A DNA stretch of 39,163 nucleotides from Fulvivirga kasyanovii (GCF_009711405.1 NZ_SMLW01000664.1:1-39163), one strand, 5' to 3'; numbered from the stretch's first letter, positions 1 to 10,116 are shown. Program-made: numbers and translations. The notes: generated by a model from the sequence alone, not told the origin.

Positions 1-776
1 GTACTGAGGTGGTTGACTGGGATACGAAAAATGATCAGCAATTGGTAGTGGAGGGTGTAGTAACCAGTGAGAACAAAAAGCACTACGTCAATCTAAGCGC
101 TACACTGGGTATTTACAGCGAAAAAGACACTCCAACAATCAGTAATGCTGTGGTAACTATCAACGATGGCGCATCAGTGTATACTTTGGTAGAACACCCG
201 GAGAAGAAAGGGTTCTATGAAACCACTGAAGCATTTGCTGGAGAGCCTGGTAAAACCTATCGATTGGATATCAGGCTTGCTGAACCTGTGGGAGGGGTAC
301 GAACTGTTCAGGCCATTTCGGTAATGCCACCTCGGGTTATGGTTGATTCTATGAAAGTGGTAAATGAAACCTCGGAAGATAGCAATGAATGGTATTCTAT
401 CAAATTATTTGGCAGAGACTCAAAAGAGATGGATAGTTATTGCCTCATGTATACTTATAGAAATGGCACATTAATTACCGACAGACTGGACCAGCTTGTA
501 TATTATAATAGCCAGGACCCGGAAGCAAACCTAAGCGAGTATACTATTAACCAGGATAACATTAGTTATGGCGATTCTGTTGCTGTTGAAATTCAGTCCG
601 TCGCGAAAGAGTACTATCATTACGTGTCAGATCTGAAAGAAAAAATGTATTTATATTACGGGGATTCTGATCAATCATCCAAATCGTCTTCAAATGTCTA
701 TGGCAATATCAGCAACAATGTCTTTGGGTATTTTTATGCTACTGCTGTTACAAGACTGGAAGAGGTGGCTGAATAG
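1..776 (+). CDS. DUF4249 family outer-membrane lipoprotein, 5' end cut by window
   Basis: The frame is open from the first base. The first complete codons read T-E-V-V-D, and bases 1-2 (gt) would complete a Cys codon if the preceding base is t. That fits the lipobox Cys(+1) followed by a short acidic linker, which is usual for DUF4249 lipoproteins, so the GTG at 9 is not the true start and only the signal peptide is missing. The roughly 257 visible residues start with a beta-rich segment (QLVVEGVVTSE) and end with the family-like N-V-Y-G-N-I-S-N-N-V-F-G-Y-F-Y-A block. DUF4249 proteins usually sit next to a SusC/FecA-type TonB-dependent receptor; the nearest one here is convergent, so the partner may lie upstream of the window. 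Molecular function is unknown for the family. The gene ends before a strong hairpin terminator. Confidence 0.85.
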   Translation, partial: TEVVDWDTKNDQQLVVEGVVTSENKKHYVNLSATLGIYSEKDTPTISNAVVTINDGASVYTLVEHPEKKGFYETTEAFAGEPGKTYRLDIRLAEPVGGVRTVQAISVMPPRVMVDSMKVVNETSEDSNEWYSIKLFGRDSKEMDSYCLMYTYRNGTLITDRLDQLVYYNSQDPEANLSEYTINQDNISYGDSVAVEIQSVAKEYYHYVSDLKEKMYLYYGDSDQSSKSSSNVYGNISNNVFGYFYATAVTRLEEVAE

Positions 777-1084
777 TTGCCGTTAGCACATAAAATTGAT
801 CTGACGCTTTTGGGATTTCCTCTTTACCTATGTGGAAATCAGGCATCTTCACCCGTGTTTATGACAGCATTTTAAAAATATTATGAATTATTGCTGATCT
901 GGTCGGTTCAGACGGAACTAAATTGAAACATTGGCTGAGTCTATTCAATACAGAAGCTAGAGGAGGGAAGGCTGGGTAGGCTGGGTAGGCTTACAATACT
1001 GAAAAGGGTCATCTCAACAGGTTGAGATGACCCTTTTTGTTTATTTATCTTTGTATTCTTTTAAGCCGTTTTTCTGAGAAGCTA
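777..1084. other. Intergenic region between convergent genes
   Basis: No gene is supported in these 308 bases. A short open frame at 830-883 (+) is only 18 codons and resembles nothing I recognise. There is a perfect 9-bp tandem duplication (unit GGCTGGGTA) at 970-987, followed by GGC. The terminator hairpin at 1002-1037 lies near the 3' end of the region. Confidence 0.6.
1002..1037. terminator. Bidirectional intrinsic terminator
   Basis: The left arm at 1002-1018 (AAAAGGGTCATCTCAAC) pairs perfectly over 17 bp with 1021-1037, with only AG between them. The arm ends give a U tract on either strand. It lies between the convergent DUF4249 gene and the TonB-receptor gene, as expected for a shared terminator. 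Confidence 0.85.
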
Positions 1085-3235
1085 TCAGAATGTAATTCGT
1101 AATCCCCCTAAAAGCAAGATGCCGGTTACATCAGCCCCCATATATTCACGACTTTGATTGTTAAGTGCGTTTCTGGCATTAACATACACATTGATATGCT
1201 TTGTGAGGTCATATGATACCTTGGTATTCAAAATAAGTTTGCTGTCTATTTCGCCTGATGTAGTTGCTGGATTCATCAGGCTGTAAAAGCTGTATTGATT
1301 TTGGCTGCTCATGTAGTAAGAGTTGAGGTTAACATTGAGATGCTTTACCGGCTTGTAGTTGATATAGATACCCCCAAACACAGATGGCGTCTGGTCATTG
1401 GTAACTGTTACAGTATTATTAGTGTTATTGACCGCGTCTACAGCCTCAGTGTTAAATCCTGTAGGCATATCCTCAACTTCTGTTTTCTGCCAGGTTATAA
1501 ATGGCTTAACCTGAAACTTGCTGCTTGCTACATAATTGGCAGATACAGTAACGCCTTTTTGAATTGCCCTCGCATCTATATTCTGGTAAGAAAAATATTG
1601 GGATGCCTCGGCGATGTAAGGTTCTGGAGCTCTATCCTCAAGTAGAACATTCATATCCTTACCGGTTTGTCTAAGAATCTCTATGTCCAGTTCCAGATTG
1701 TGGGTGATTTTTGAACGAAAGCCAAATTCCAGCATGTGTATTTGGAATAGTTTGAGATTTGTATTTCCGGAGTAACTAAACAATGCTTCTGCTCCAGGTA
1801 TGCCTGGGACCGGAAACACACTAAATATATCGGCATAATTAGGGTTTATAAATGAGCCGTTGTTGGATTTTGAATAAACTGTCCTTACCAAATTCTTTTC
1901 GTTAAGATGGTACGTGCCGGATAATTGATAAGACAGATAAATATCATCAGGAGATGAAAATTTATCCAGTCGTGCGCCACCAACGAATCTAAGCGACTCT
2001 GTGGGATTATAATCGGCAGTTAGTGATACAGCATTATTTGTAATTGACTGTTTTGCATTAAGAATACCAACTATTCCTAATTCAGGCAAAACGTAGTTCT
2101 TGTCGCTATATGTTGCCGTTTGATAAAATATACCTGGCCTGACAGATAAGTTGTTATTTAGATTCCAATTATACTCAACAGATGCCTCTACAGTCTCATA
2201 ATCATACTTAAGTAGTGGAAACAATATACCTTTACTAAAATGATCCATACCATTTACATAGGATACCCTACCCTTAAGGCTTCCTTTGGTAACAGCAGCG
2301 TTTATATACTTTGTTTCATGCTCAGAAAAGGAAAGTGACGTCCAATAATTGCTAAGGTATATTTTTTGAACCTGTGATCTTTGCAGCCCTGACTGTACCT
2401 GTATGTTCAGGTTATCTGTAGGGTTATAGTCCACGAAAAGGTTTAGTCCTTTTTTGTCTACAGATCTTTTATAGTTGGAGAGATATACATCGGAGACAGG
2501 TTGCTGTAATCCATCATAGGATATCAACTCATTAACAGGCTTGTAAGTACCCGAAGCATATTCAAAATATAAATTATCCTGCCTGTTTCGTATTTCATAA
2601 TTTCCAGATACATATGTGCTGATTTTGTCGTTGAATTTATATCCGGCTCCCATATTACCGATTTGTGTATCAGGAGTTCCGGTACTAACATCAGCATTTA
2701 GCATAAGCCCTTCTTTTTCTGCATTTTTTGTAATAATATTGATAACACCAGCTACAGCATTGGGGCCGTATAAAGGTGCTGCGGGCCCTCTGATAACCTC
2801 AATCTTGTCTATGTCGATCAGACTTATGGGTATAGTTTCCCAATATACACCGCCCTGGTTATTGTTAAAAACAGGTCTGTCATCAATCATAATAAGTGTA
2901 ATGTAATTAGACGCGTCCGTCCCTCTGCTGTATCTTGTAATGTTATCAAAACCTCTCAAATGGACATCATAAACGCCATTGGCCTGCTCCCTTACAATCA
3001 TACCGGGTATTAGCCTAAGAGCTTCGGGTATATTGGTTGCTCCCGAATTTACTATTTCATCATAAGTAAGTGTTGAACTGGATAATGGAGCATCGAAAAG
3101 CGATTCAGATTTTTTCGATACGGAATATATTTTGATTTGCATGAGTTCTTCAATACTCATCTCATACAGATCGTCCTCCTGAGCTATGGCTCCCGAGCAT
3201 AAGGAAACTAACAATAGTAATAGAAATAGTCTCAT
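1085..3235 (-). CDS. TonB-dependent outer-membrane receptor
   Basis: This is a 716-aa TonB-dependent transporter for energised uptake of a ligand across the outer membrane. Residues 1-18 are a classic signal peptide cleaved at AIA|Q. Next comes an S-I-E-E-L-M-Q-I stretch and S-V-S-K-K, common at the N-terminus of this receptor class, then the plug domain at about 45-170 (L-R-L-I-P-G-M, H-L-R-G-F, I-E-V-I-R-G-P-A-A-P-L-Y-G, A-G-V-I-N-I-I-T-K). The rest is a 22-strand-type barrel ending in aromatic F716 (R-I-T-F), the usual BAM signal. It lacks the N-terminal carboxypeptidase-like domain of SusC proteins, so a siderophore, cobalamin or other small ligand is more likely than a glycan; the substrate cannot be read from sequence. 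Two propeller sensor kinases follow upstream on the same strand, and its leader carries a copy of the tandem 12-bp box. Confidence 0.93.
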   Translation of the reverse strand: MRLFLLLLLVSLCSGAIAQEDDLYEMSIEELMQIKIYSVSKKSESLFDAPLSSSTLTYDEIVNSGATNIPEALRLIPGMIVREQANGVYDVHLRGFDNITRYSRGTDASNYITLIMIDDRPVFNNNQGGVYWETIPISLIDIDKIEVIRGPAAPLYGPNAVAGVINIITKNAEKEGLMLNADVSTGTPDTQIGNMGAGYKFNDKISTYVSGNYEIRNRQDNLYFEYASGTYKPVNELISYDGLQQPVSDVYLSNYKRSVDKKGLNLFVDYNPTDNLNIQVQSGLQRSQVQKIYLSNYWTSLSFSEHETKYINAAVTKGSLKGRVSYVNGMDHFSKGILFPLLKYDYETVEASVEYNWNLNNNLSVRPGIFYQTATYSDKNYVLPELGIVGILNAKQSITNNAVSLTADYNPTESLRFVGGARLDKFSSPDDIYLSYQLSGTYHLNEKNLVRTVYSKSNNGSFINPNYADIFSVFPVPGIPGAEALFSYSGNTNLKLFQIHMLEFGFRSKITHNLELDIEILRQTGKDMNVLLEDRAPEPYIAEASQYFSYQNIDARAIQKGVTVSANYVASSKFQVKPFITWQKTEVEDMPTGFNTEAVDAVNNTNNTVTVTNDQTPSVFGGIYINYKPVKHLNVNLNSYYMSSQNQYSFYSLMNPATTSGEIDSKLILNTKVSYDLTKHINVYVNARNALNNQSREYMGADVTGILLLGGLRITF

Positions 3236-3320
3236 AGTTATTTGTTTAAAGGTTATCTATCCTTCAGAATTAATTAATCTGCAACATTAAGTTTATGGAC
3301 TCTTCTTTTACAGTATGTAA

Positions 3321-3352
3321 GGGAGACAAAAAGGAGGACAATTAGGAGGATG
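3321..3352 (-). repeat. Tandem 12-bp box, site C (TonB-receptor leader)
   Basis: Read on the - strand this holds units TAATTGTCCTCC and TTTTTGTCTCCC back to back, preceded by a weaker unit TTTTCATCCTCC. It shares CCTAATTGTC plus flanking matches with the identical boxes at 10662 and 21698. It lies 86-117 bases upstream of the TonB-receptor start and in the same orientation as that gene. Function is unknown; an operator or a mobile-element end are the main possibilities. Confidence 0.5.
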
Positions 3353-3435
3353 AAAAAGTGTACATCACAAATTTATTAAAGCTCTGATGTTTCAAATAAC
3401 TTACAATTGTTGCTTGTCAGGAATGCGTTCGGAGA

Positions 3436-6400
3436 TTAGTGAATTATGGTAAAGGTGAATGTGCTACCTTCTCCAGGCTTGCCTTCTATTATGAGTTTTC
3501 CACCGTGCAATTCTGCAAATTCTTTACAAAGCATTAGCCCAAGGCCGGAGCCCTTTTCCCCGGCAGTGCCATGTTTTGTGAAAAACTCTCTGCCGAGTAT
3601 TCTGTCAATTTCTTCATTGGTAAGTCCGACCCCAGTGTCGATTACTGAAATGTGAATAAAGCTCCCCTTTACTTCAGACCTGATTGTAATTACTCCATTT
3701 TTGGGAGTAAATTTCACTGCATTGTTTATAAGGTTTCGCAATAATAGCCTGATCATATCTTTATCGGCAAATACAGACAGTTCCTTGTCTACATTGCTGA
3801 TAAGCTGTAAACACTTTTTGTCGGCGTGGCTTTTTATCAATCGAAGGGTTTCATCTACAATGTCACTGAGTTTGAATTCTGATTTTTTTACTTCTATTCC
3901 CTTCATCTGGCATTTTGCCCATTGTAAAAGGTTTTCAGTCAGACTTGATAAGTTTTTGGATGCTTCTTTAAGATTGGGAAGTAGAGATTTAAACTCATCT
4001 AAACTTATATATCCGGAATCCAGTAAATTCAGAAGCTCCGGAATTTGCTTTACAGAACCTCTAAGGTCGTGGGATATAACCGAAAAAATCTTGTCCTTAG
4101 TGAAATTTAGTTCTTTAAGTTCTTCTGCTTGCCGGGCTATTTCAATGTTCTTGTTGTTTATATGGTCATTCATAGCCAGCAACTCACCTGTTTTTTTTCT
4201 AACCTCGTTTTCCAGCAGTATTTTTTGGCGTTCCACCTTTTTGGTTTTGGCCCGGATTACCATGTAAACGAGTAGTCCGATCAGCAGGAGATAAATAACA
4301 TAGGCCCCAAGGGTCCGGTACCAGGGGGCATTAATATAAAATGTAAAATAAACGGGCTTGCTTATGTTCCCATAAACATTCTTTGTTCTGACGGTAAATG
4401 TATACTTACCTTCCGGAAGATTGGTAAAGTTGGTTTTTGTTGAATGGCTCCAGGAAGACCAGCCGTCGTCAAAGCCGGCTAGCTTGTATTGATATGTGTT
4501 TTCCTTTGCACTTTCGTGAAAAGTACTTGTAAACTCGAAATGTAGATTGTTTCTGCTGTAAGGAATATGAACATTACTAATTTTTTGTCCATATGAGAAA
4601 ACCAGAGAGTCTTTGCTCCAAACTTCCCGGAGGCGTAAGTGAATGGACTTGTCGTAAAATGTTTCTTGTTTGGGGTTGTAAATAATCAGCCGTTTTTTGC
4701 TTCCAATCCATATCTCCTCAGGGCCGGCTACAAATATTGGTATTTGTGTATCTACACTATTCTTACGGATTTTTTCAGCTATTTTCTTAAAAGGTGTTGT
4801 AGGTAAGTGATACTGTCCGTTATCTTGTTTTTTTAGTACACCGGCGGTTGCCTGTTCAGGAGAGACAGACCCCCAAAAATAAAGGTCTCCTTTGTCATTC
4901 TCAGCGATGGAGTATATACAGGTGCTCTTTGGAAAAGCCTTATTCATGGAATCTTCAGCCACAAAACTGTTTGTTTCTTTGTTGTAGCTATACATGCCAT
5001 TAACTGTTGTAGTTATAATTTTTCCGGTTTTTAGTTGATATAGCCTGTTGTTAAGGTTTGACGGAAGTCCTGCTTGGTTATTATAAAGCTCCTGATGAAT
5101 CACAGAGTCCATTTGTTTATTTAAGCGAAGTTTCCATATTCCGGTATATGGATTGTGAGCCCATATATTTTGTTCGGAATCTTCGTAGAGGGTGGATAAG
5201 CTTTCGTCAAAGCCTTTTATCTTCTTTTTTTTCCATTGACCATTTTGTTTTTTTAGCAACCAAATGCCTGTATTATATGTGCTAAAAATCAGGGTGTTGC
5301 TATCTTTTTTAAAGCCACATATAGCCATTACATAATCATGTTCAGTGATTGCCGTTGCCTTTTCTTCCTCAAGCTCAAACACCCCGAAACTACTGGCCGC
5401 ATATACCTGCTTGTTACTATGATAAAAGCCCCAGGTTTCGGCTGAATAGGTTTTAGGAAGTACTTTAAATGACCCGTTACCCTTACGATAATAAACTCCC
5501 CACTCGGTCCCCAGATATTCATACTCCCCATTTTTTTGTATTGCAAGTATTTGCCCCTTAAATCCGTCGCTATTATCAAGAAACAAAAGGGGAGAGCTGG
5601 TACTTACAAGAGATATTTTTGTAGGGCTAACCACCCATAAATTACACTCTTTATCTAGCAGAGCATCCTGATAGAAATAATCCTCTGAGAAGTCGGGGGA
5701 TATGTCACTTTTTACCTCGCCATTTTCATTTATAAACAGGACTTCGTGTATGGTGAAAAGCGCTATCTGGTCTTTTCGCAGGTATTTGACACCAACAATT
5801 TGCTCATTACCAAGGTGCTCGAGATAGTTTCCTGGCAAAAGTTCCCATTGACCTTCAGGGGATTTTGTATCAAATATCCAAAGATGATTTTGACTGTCTA
5901 GTATAATTCCTTTATGCTGTCCATAGGGCGTGATGTCCCAAATACTTACATTAGGGTTTATACGTAATAACCTCAGCCCCGCTTTACTATATTCATAAAA
6001 TTTATTATCCTGACTTGATATAAACAGATGGGAACCAACTACAAATAAAGATTTGAATAGGCTTGTTTTTATATTCAATACCTTAAATTGCCCTTCTCGG
6101 TAAATATAAATTCTCTGCTCGTCACAAAAGAAAACCGAGTTGTCGAATATTATAATTTTGTGAACAATTCCAACACTTTGATACTTTTGCTCAAGCTGTT
6201 TTAAGAGTGATCTGTACTCGTAATTCCCTGATGAATCCTTTAGAAAATATCCAAGTTCACCCTCGCTTCCTATGTATATTTCGTCATTGTTTCCAATAGC
6301 CAGGGCATCGACACCAAGGTTGCCCGGAAGGTAAAGGAGGTTCCATTCAGCGCCATCATATGTAAGTACTCCGTCGCCATTAGCTAAATAAATAACCCCA

Positions 6401-6585
6401 TGCCTGTCCTGGTTTATTTGATAGTTTTGCCCGGCATTATATTCATCCTGGGAGAAGTCACGTACAAACATATGCTGTCCCTGCAATGGAAAATATACAC
6501 TAAGCAAAAACATGGCGCCTGATATCACCCGTTTGAATGATTCATTTGATAATGTTAAAACCCAGGAGGCAACTAAGTAATCCAT
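3436..6585 (-). CDS. Propeller/Y_Y_Y sensor histidine kinase (first of tandem pair)
   Basis: This is a 1049-aa membrane sensor kinase built like the sensor half of a Bacteroidota hybrid two-component system. A hydrophobic N-terminus (residues about 20-37) precedes F-V-R-D-F. Then come about 640 residues of degenerate propeller repeats (for example G-V-I-Y-L-A-N-G-D-G-V-L-T-Y-D-G), a Y_Y_Y domain at about 685-750 (Y-K-L-A-G-F-D-D-G-W, then G-K-Y-T-F-T-V-R), one transmembrane helix at about 760-777 and a coiled coil. The kinase core has phospho-acceptor His839 (S-H-D-L-R-G-S), an N box (N-L-I-N-N-A-V-K-F-T-P), D-T-G-V-G-L and G-S-G-L-G-L. It stops right after the ATPase domain, with no receiver or AraC output, so it needs a separate response regulator, and none is nearby. 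The start is taken as the long ATG; a shorter start nearer the hydrophobic stretch is possible. Confidence 0.9.
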   Translation of the reverse strand: MDYLVASWVLTLSNESFKRVISGAMFLLSVYFPLQGQHMFVRDFSQDEYNAGQNYQINQDRHGVIYLANGDGVLTYDGAEWNLLYLPGNLGVDALAIGNNDEIYIGSEGELGYFLKDSSGNYEYRSLLKQLEQKYQSVGIVHKIIIFDNSVFFCDEQRIYIYREGQFKVLNIKTSLFKSLFVVGSHLFISSQDNKFYEYSKAGLRLLRINPNVSIWDITPYGQHKGIILDSQNHLWIFDTKSPEGQWELLPGNYLEHLGNEQIVGVKYLRKDQIALFTIHEVLFINENGEVKSDISPDFSEDYFYQDALLDKECNLWVVSPTKISLVSTSSPLLFLDNSDGFKGQILAIQKNGEYEYLGTEWGVYYRKGNGSFKVLPKTYSAETWGFYHSNKQVYAASSFGVFELEEEKATAITEHDYVMAICGFKKDSNTLIFSTYNTGIWLLKKQNGQWKKKKIKGFDESLSTLYEDSEQNIWAHNPYTGIWKLRLNKQMDSVIHQELYNNQAGLPSNLNNRLYQLKTGKIITTTVNGMYSYNKETNSFVAEDSMNKAFPKSTCIYSIAENDKGDLYFWGSVSPEQATAGVLKKQDNGQYHLPTTPFKKIAEKIRKNSVDTQIPIFVAGPEEIWIGSKKRLIIYNPKQETFYDKSIHLRLREVWSKDSLVFSYGQKISNVHIPYSRNNLHFEFTSTFHESAKENTYQYKLAGFDDGWSSWSHSTKTNFTNLPEGKYTFTVRTKNVYGNISKPVYFTFYINAPWYRTLGAYVIYLLLIGLLVYMVIRAKTKKVERQKILLENEVRKKTGELLAMNDHINNKNIEIARQAEELKELNFTKDKIFSVISHDLRGSVKQIPELLNLLDSGYISLDEFKSLLPNLKEASKNLSSLTENLLQWAKCQMKGIEVKKSEFKLSDIVDETLRLIKSHADKKCLQLISNVDKELSVFADKDMIRLLLRNLINNAVKFTPKNGVITIRSEVKGSFIHISVIDTGVGLTNEEIDRILGREFFTKHGTAGEKGSGLGLMLCKEFAELHGGKLIIEGKPGEGSTFTFTIIH

Positions 6586-6662
6586 TTTAGGTATAGCTTT
6601 ATGTTTATTGTGACCTGCAGTTTCTACTTCATTTTTTATATCGTATTCTGATTCGTATAGAG

Positions 6663-9600
6663 CTACAAGGAATATGGAATAGTAAAAGAGAACTCACTTC
6701 CCTGGCCAGGTACACCTTTTATAAAAAGATTTCCACCATGCAGCTCCGCAAACTCTTTACAGAGCATCAAACCCAACCCTGAGCCTTTTTCACCCGCAGT
6801 GCCATATTTTGTAAAGAATTCTCTTCCAAGTATTTTATCAATTTCGTCTGTAGTAAGCCCAACACCTGTATCGGTTACCGATACATGGATGGAATCTTCT
6901 TTTCTTTCTGACCTGATGGTGATCACACCATTTTTTGGTGTAAATTTTATAGCGTTGCTGATAAGGTTACGTAATAACAACCTTATCATGTCCTTATCTG
7001 CGCATACCGGCAACTCTTTGTCCGTATCATTTACGAGTTGTAACCCTTTCTTCTCAGCATGGGCATTTAGCAAGCGTAGGGTTTCATCTACAACTTCAAT
7101 GAGATTAAAGTTCGATTTTTTCACCTCTATACCGTTCATCTGACACTTTGCCCAGTGTAAAAGGTTGTCGGTCAGGCTCGATAAGTTTCTGGATGCTTCT
7201 TTAAGGTTCGGAATGAGGGATCTAAATTCCTCTGCGGATATATAACCAGAGTCAAATAAATTGAGGAGCTCCGGGATTTGCTTAACGGAGCCTCTAAGGT
7301 CGTGTGATATAACGGAAAAAATCTTGTCTTTAGTGAAGTTCAATTCCTTAAGTTCATCGGCTTGCTTGGATATTTCCTGGTTTTTCAGATATATGTCTTC
7401 ATTTATTGCAGTAATTTCTTCATTCATGGTGAGCAACTCTCTGGTCTTCTTGTTCACTTCTTTTTGCAACAGTAGCTTTTGACGTTCTACATTTTTTGTT
7501 TTTATATGGATGATCCAATATACAAGCAATATGCTCAGGGATATATAGGTTAGGTAAGCCCAGGTTGTCCTGTACCATGGGGGCTGAATGTGGAACTTAA
7601 AGTATGCCGGATCCCCGACTTTATCATATACATTTTTTGCCCTTACCAAAAAGGTATAATCACCTTCGCGCAGGTTGGTAAAAACAGCTTCCCCTGTATT
7701 GTTCCAGGCTGACCAGTTGTCATCAAAGCCGCTGAGTATGTATTGATATTTGAGTTTCTCAGCACTTTCGTAAAAGGTGCTGGTAAATTGGAAGTGCAAG
7801 GTATTTTTGCTGTATGGGATAATGTGTTCCCTTTTTGTCTGCCAATTGGAATGGATCAAAGAATCTTTTGTCCATGCATATTTAATATGGGTGCGAACCG
7901 TGTCATCATAAAAAGTTTGTTGTCTTGGATTGTAGGCGATTAAACTTTCTTTATGACTTATCCAGATCTCCTCGGGGCTTACATGGAGTATGCGTGTATC
8001 AACATCAATACTGGTTGGGGGTATAGACTGAGTTATCTTTTTAAAGGGAGCCTCAATGAGTGAGTAATTCTCGTTAGTTTGTTTTTTCAGATAATATGCA
8101 GTGGCTTCTCCCGCTGCTCTCATGGCCCATAAAAGTAGATTGCCCTCTGGTGTTTCCGAAATAGAATAAACTACCACATTTTCTCCCAGGGCTTCGTTTA
8201 TCCTTATTTCTGGCTCAAAACGGTCGGTTTCATTGTGGTAACGGTAAACCCCATTAGTAGTCGTAGCTACTAACCTGTTGTTATTGAGGCAAAATATTCT
8301 GTTATTAATATTTGATGGGAGTCCCCGTTTCATATCATAAAATTCCCGGGAGATAACAGTATCCATTTTTGCGTTTAACCGAAGCTTCCAAATACCTTTC
8401 GTGTCATGGCTGATCCAGATATTACCTTCTGAATCCGTTTGCATGTATCGCGTATGTTCATCAAATCCTTTTATTTTATTTTTCTTCCAGCCATCATGTT
8501 TTTTTTTGAGTAGCCATATGCCGCTATTGTATGTGCCCATAATCAGGGCGTTGCTGTCTTGCCTTACACCGCAAAGTGACATAACATACATATGATCAGT
8601 TATTTTTGTTACTTTATCACCAGTTACCTCAAAGACACCATCATTATGTGCAGCATATATTTGTGTCTTTTTACAGTAAAGGTTCCAAACACCTTCTATC
8701 GGCCGAGCGGTTTGGGGAAGTAGCGAAAAACCAGATCGTCCCTTCCTGTAGTACAGTCCCTTTTCAGTCCCTACATACTCATAGTCACCGGCCTTAGCTA
8801 AACATAAGATATAATCATTAAGGCCATCACGCTCATCATAATAATTAAGGGGTGAACTGGTGCTTATCATTAATACATCTGAAGGTGTTGTTACCCATAA
8901 GTTGTGACTGGCATCCAGGCAGGCATCTTCGTATGGAACTTCGTATACCCGTGATACTATTTTCCCTTGTTCGTTTATAAAAATGATCCCGTTTACTGTA
9001 AACAGTGCTATCTGATTGTTTTTTGTGTATTTTATTTGTTGAATTTTTGTGCCTTCAGGCAGGTCCAGGTAATTTCCGGTAATCAGGTGCCATTCTTCGT
9101 TAAAGTCACTCGCGTTAAAAAGCCAGATACGTCCTTGGTTGTCCAGAGCCAAACTTTTATCTTCGATATAATCTTCCATATCCCAGATTCGGAAATCCTT
9201 CTTAAGATCTATTTTTATAAGCCCTTTTTTCGTGTATTCCAGCAACTCATAATCCAGGTTTAAGAAGAACAAATGATTACCTGCCACAAACATTGACCAG
9301 GAGGCATAGCTTTCAAAATCCAACACCTTAAAATTTCCTTTTGTATATACATAGACATGCTTTTCATCACAAAAGAAAACTGATCCATCATGGATTATGG
9401 TTGTATGTACATTCCCTACTTGCCTGTATTTTTCACTCAACTTTGGCACTAATGACGAGTAGGTATAGTTGCCGGTTGAGTCTTTTAAAAAATAGCCCAA
9501 GTCCTCGTTAGCTCCTATATATATGTTGTCTGCATTATCAATAGCCAGCGAAATTGGATATGAATTATTGGGCATCGGCATCAAGCTCCAATTGCTGCCA

Positions 9601-9812
9601 TCATAAGTAAGAAGGCCATTCGTATTGGTTACATAAATAATGCCCTGCCTATCCTGTTTAACCTGCAGGTTTTGTCCGGATTGAGGAAAGCTGCGAACAA
9701 ACATTTGCTGCGCAACTGTATTCAAAGTGGTACAAGCGAGTACCATGCATAACATGATCAGTTGTATGCATGAGATAAGTAAAGAACGCTTATAATGTTT
9801 TTTATCAACCAT
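6663..9812 (-). CDS. Propeller/Y_Y_Y sensor histidine kinase (second of tandem pair)
   Basis: This paralogue has the same architecture as its neighbour. A signal segment ends near V-A-Q-Q-M-F-V-R-S-F and is followed by propeller repeats with the same landmark peptides (F-F-C-D-E, Y-V-G-T-E, W-L-L-K-K), then a Y_Y_Y domain, one transmembrane helix, a coiled coil slightly longer than in the paralogue and a HisKA-HATPase core. From the start chosen here, phospho-acceptor His is residue 837. The kinase halves are nearly collinear between the two proteins, while the propellers are more diverged, as expected for a duplication followed by change in ligand recognition. I prefer ATG at 9812 (M-V-D-K-K-H-Y-K-R then a hydrophobic run) over the upstream ATG at 9854, because it gives a normal signal peptide. 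No receiver domain is attached. Confidence 0.9.
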   Translation of the reverse strand: MVDKKHYKRSLLISCIQLIMLCMVLACTTLNTVAQQMFVRSFPQSGQNLQVKQDRQGIIYVTNTNGLLTYDGSNWSLMPMPNNSYPISLAIDNADNIYIGANEDLGYFLKDSTGNYTYSSLVPKLSEKYRQVGNVHTTIIHDGSVFFCDEKHVYVYTKGNFKVLDFESYASWSMFVAGNHLFFLNLDYELLEYTKKGLIKIDLKKDFRIWDMEDYIEDKSLALDNQGRIWLFNASDFNEEWHLITGNYLDLPEGTKIQQIKYTKNNQIALFTVNGIIFINEQGKIVSRVYEVPYEDACLDASHNLWVTTPSDVLMISTSSPLNYYDERDGLNDYILCLAKAGDYEYVGTEKGLYYRKGRSGFSLLPQTARPIEGVWNLYCKKTQIYAAHNDGVFEVTGDKVTKITDHMYVMSLCGVRQDSNALIMGTYNSGIWLLKKKHDGWKKNKIKGFDEHTRYMQTDSEGNIWISHDTKGIWKLRLNAKMDTVISREFYDMKRGLPSNINNRIFCLNNNRLVATTTNGVYRYHNETDRFEPEIRINEALGENVVVYSISETPEGNLLLWAMRAAGEATAYYLKKQTNENYSLIEAPFKKITQSIPPTSIDVDTRILHVSPEEIWISHKESLIAYNPRQQTFYDDTVRTHIKYAWTKDSLIHSNWQTKREHIIPYSKNTLHFQFTSTFYESAEKLKYQYILSGFDDNWSAWNNTGEAVFTNLREGDYTFLVRAKNVYDKVGDPAYFKFHIQPPWYRTTWAYLTYISLSILLVYWIIHIKTKNVERQKLLLQKEVNKKTRELLTMNEEITAINEDIYLKNQEISKQADELKELNFTKDKIFSVISHDLRGSVKQIPELLNLFDSGYISAEEFRSLIPNLKEASRNLSSLTDNLLHWAKCQMNGIEVKKSNFNLIEVVDETLRLLNAHAEKKGLQLVNDTDKELPVCADKDMIRLLLRNLISNAIKFTPKNGVITIRSERKEDSIHVSVTDTGVGLTTDEIDKILGREFFTKYGTAGEKGSGLGLMLCKEFAELHGGNLFIKGVPGQGSEFSFTIPYSL

Positions 9813-9828
9813 TAAAATTTGGTTTTTG

Positions 9829-10116
9829 CTAAACAAAGCAATTTGCCATTGCATGTATAATAGGTAACATGGTACGCCTAAAGCTTATTATGTTAATAAC
9901 TTCTTCCTGCTTTCTGGTAAGCTGTATAATATTATTATTTCTCCAAAATGCGCTTTTGTTTTGTATTCTTCTTTTGTATAAAGAACCCTTTCCGTAGCGA
10001 TCCTTTTTAGCTCGAAGAGTATCTTTTGGCAGGAGGTTAGTGATTACCAAATTACTCGTAAACCTAAAATTTTCACCCATTTTCCTGCTCCATATTGTCA
10101 TTTGAGTTCCTTTCAT
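9829..10116 (-). CDS. Doubtful small ORF, 95 aa
   Basis: This open frame starts 3 bases after the stop of the upstream small ORF and ends before the preferred start of the sensor kinase. The product is basic and low in recognisable features (R-K-K-D-R, Y-K-R-R-I, no signal peptide, no motif). It could equally be the untranslated leader of the kinase gene. I recognise no family and keep it only because its spacing to the upstream ORF looks operon-like. Confidence 0.2.
   Translation of the reverse strand: MKGTQMTIWSRKMGENFRFTSNLVITNLLPKDTLRAKKDRYGKGSLYKRRIQNKSAFWRNNNIIQLTRKQEEVINIISFRRTMLPIIHAMANCFV

Noticed and set aside
3701-4267. 188-codon open frame on + opposite the first sensor kinase
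   Set aside because: It mirrors the conserved kinase core, a similar shadow occurs opposite the paralogue at 6799-7143, and the real gene has full kinase motifs.
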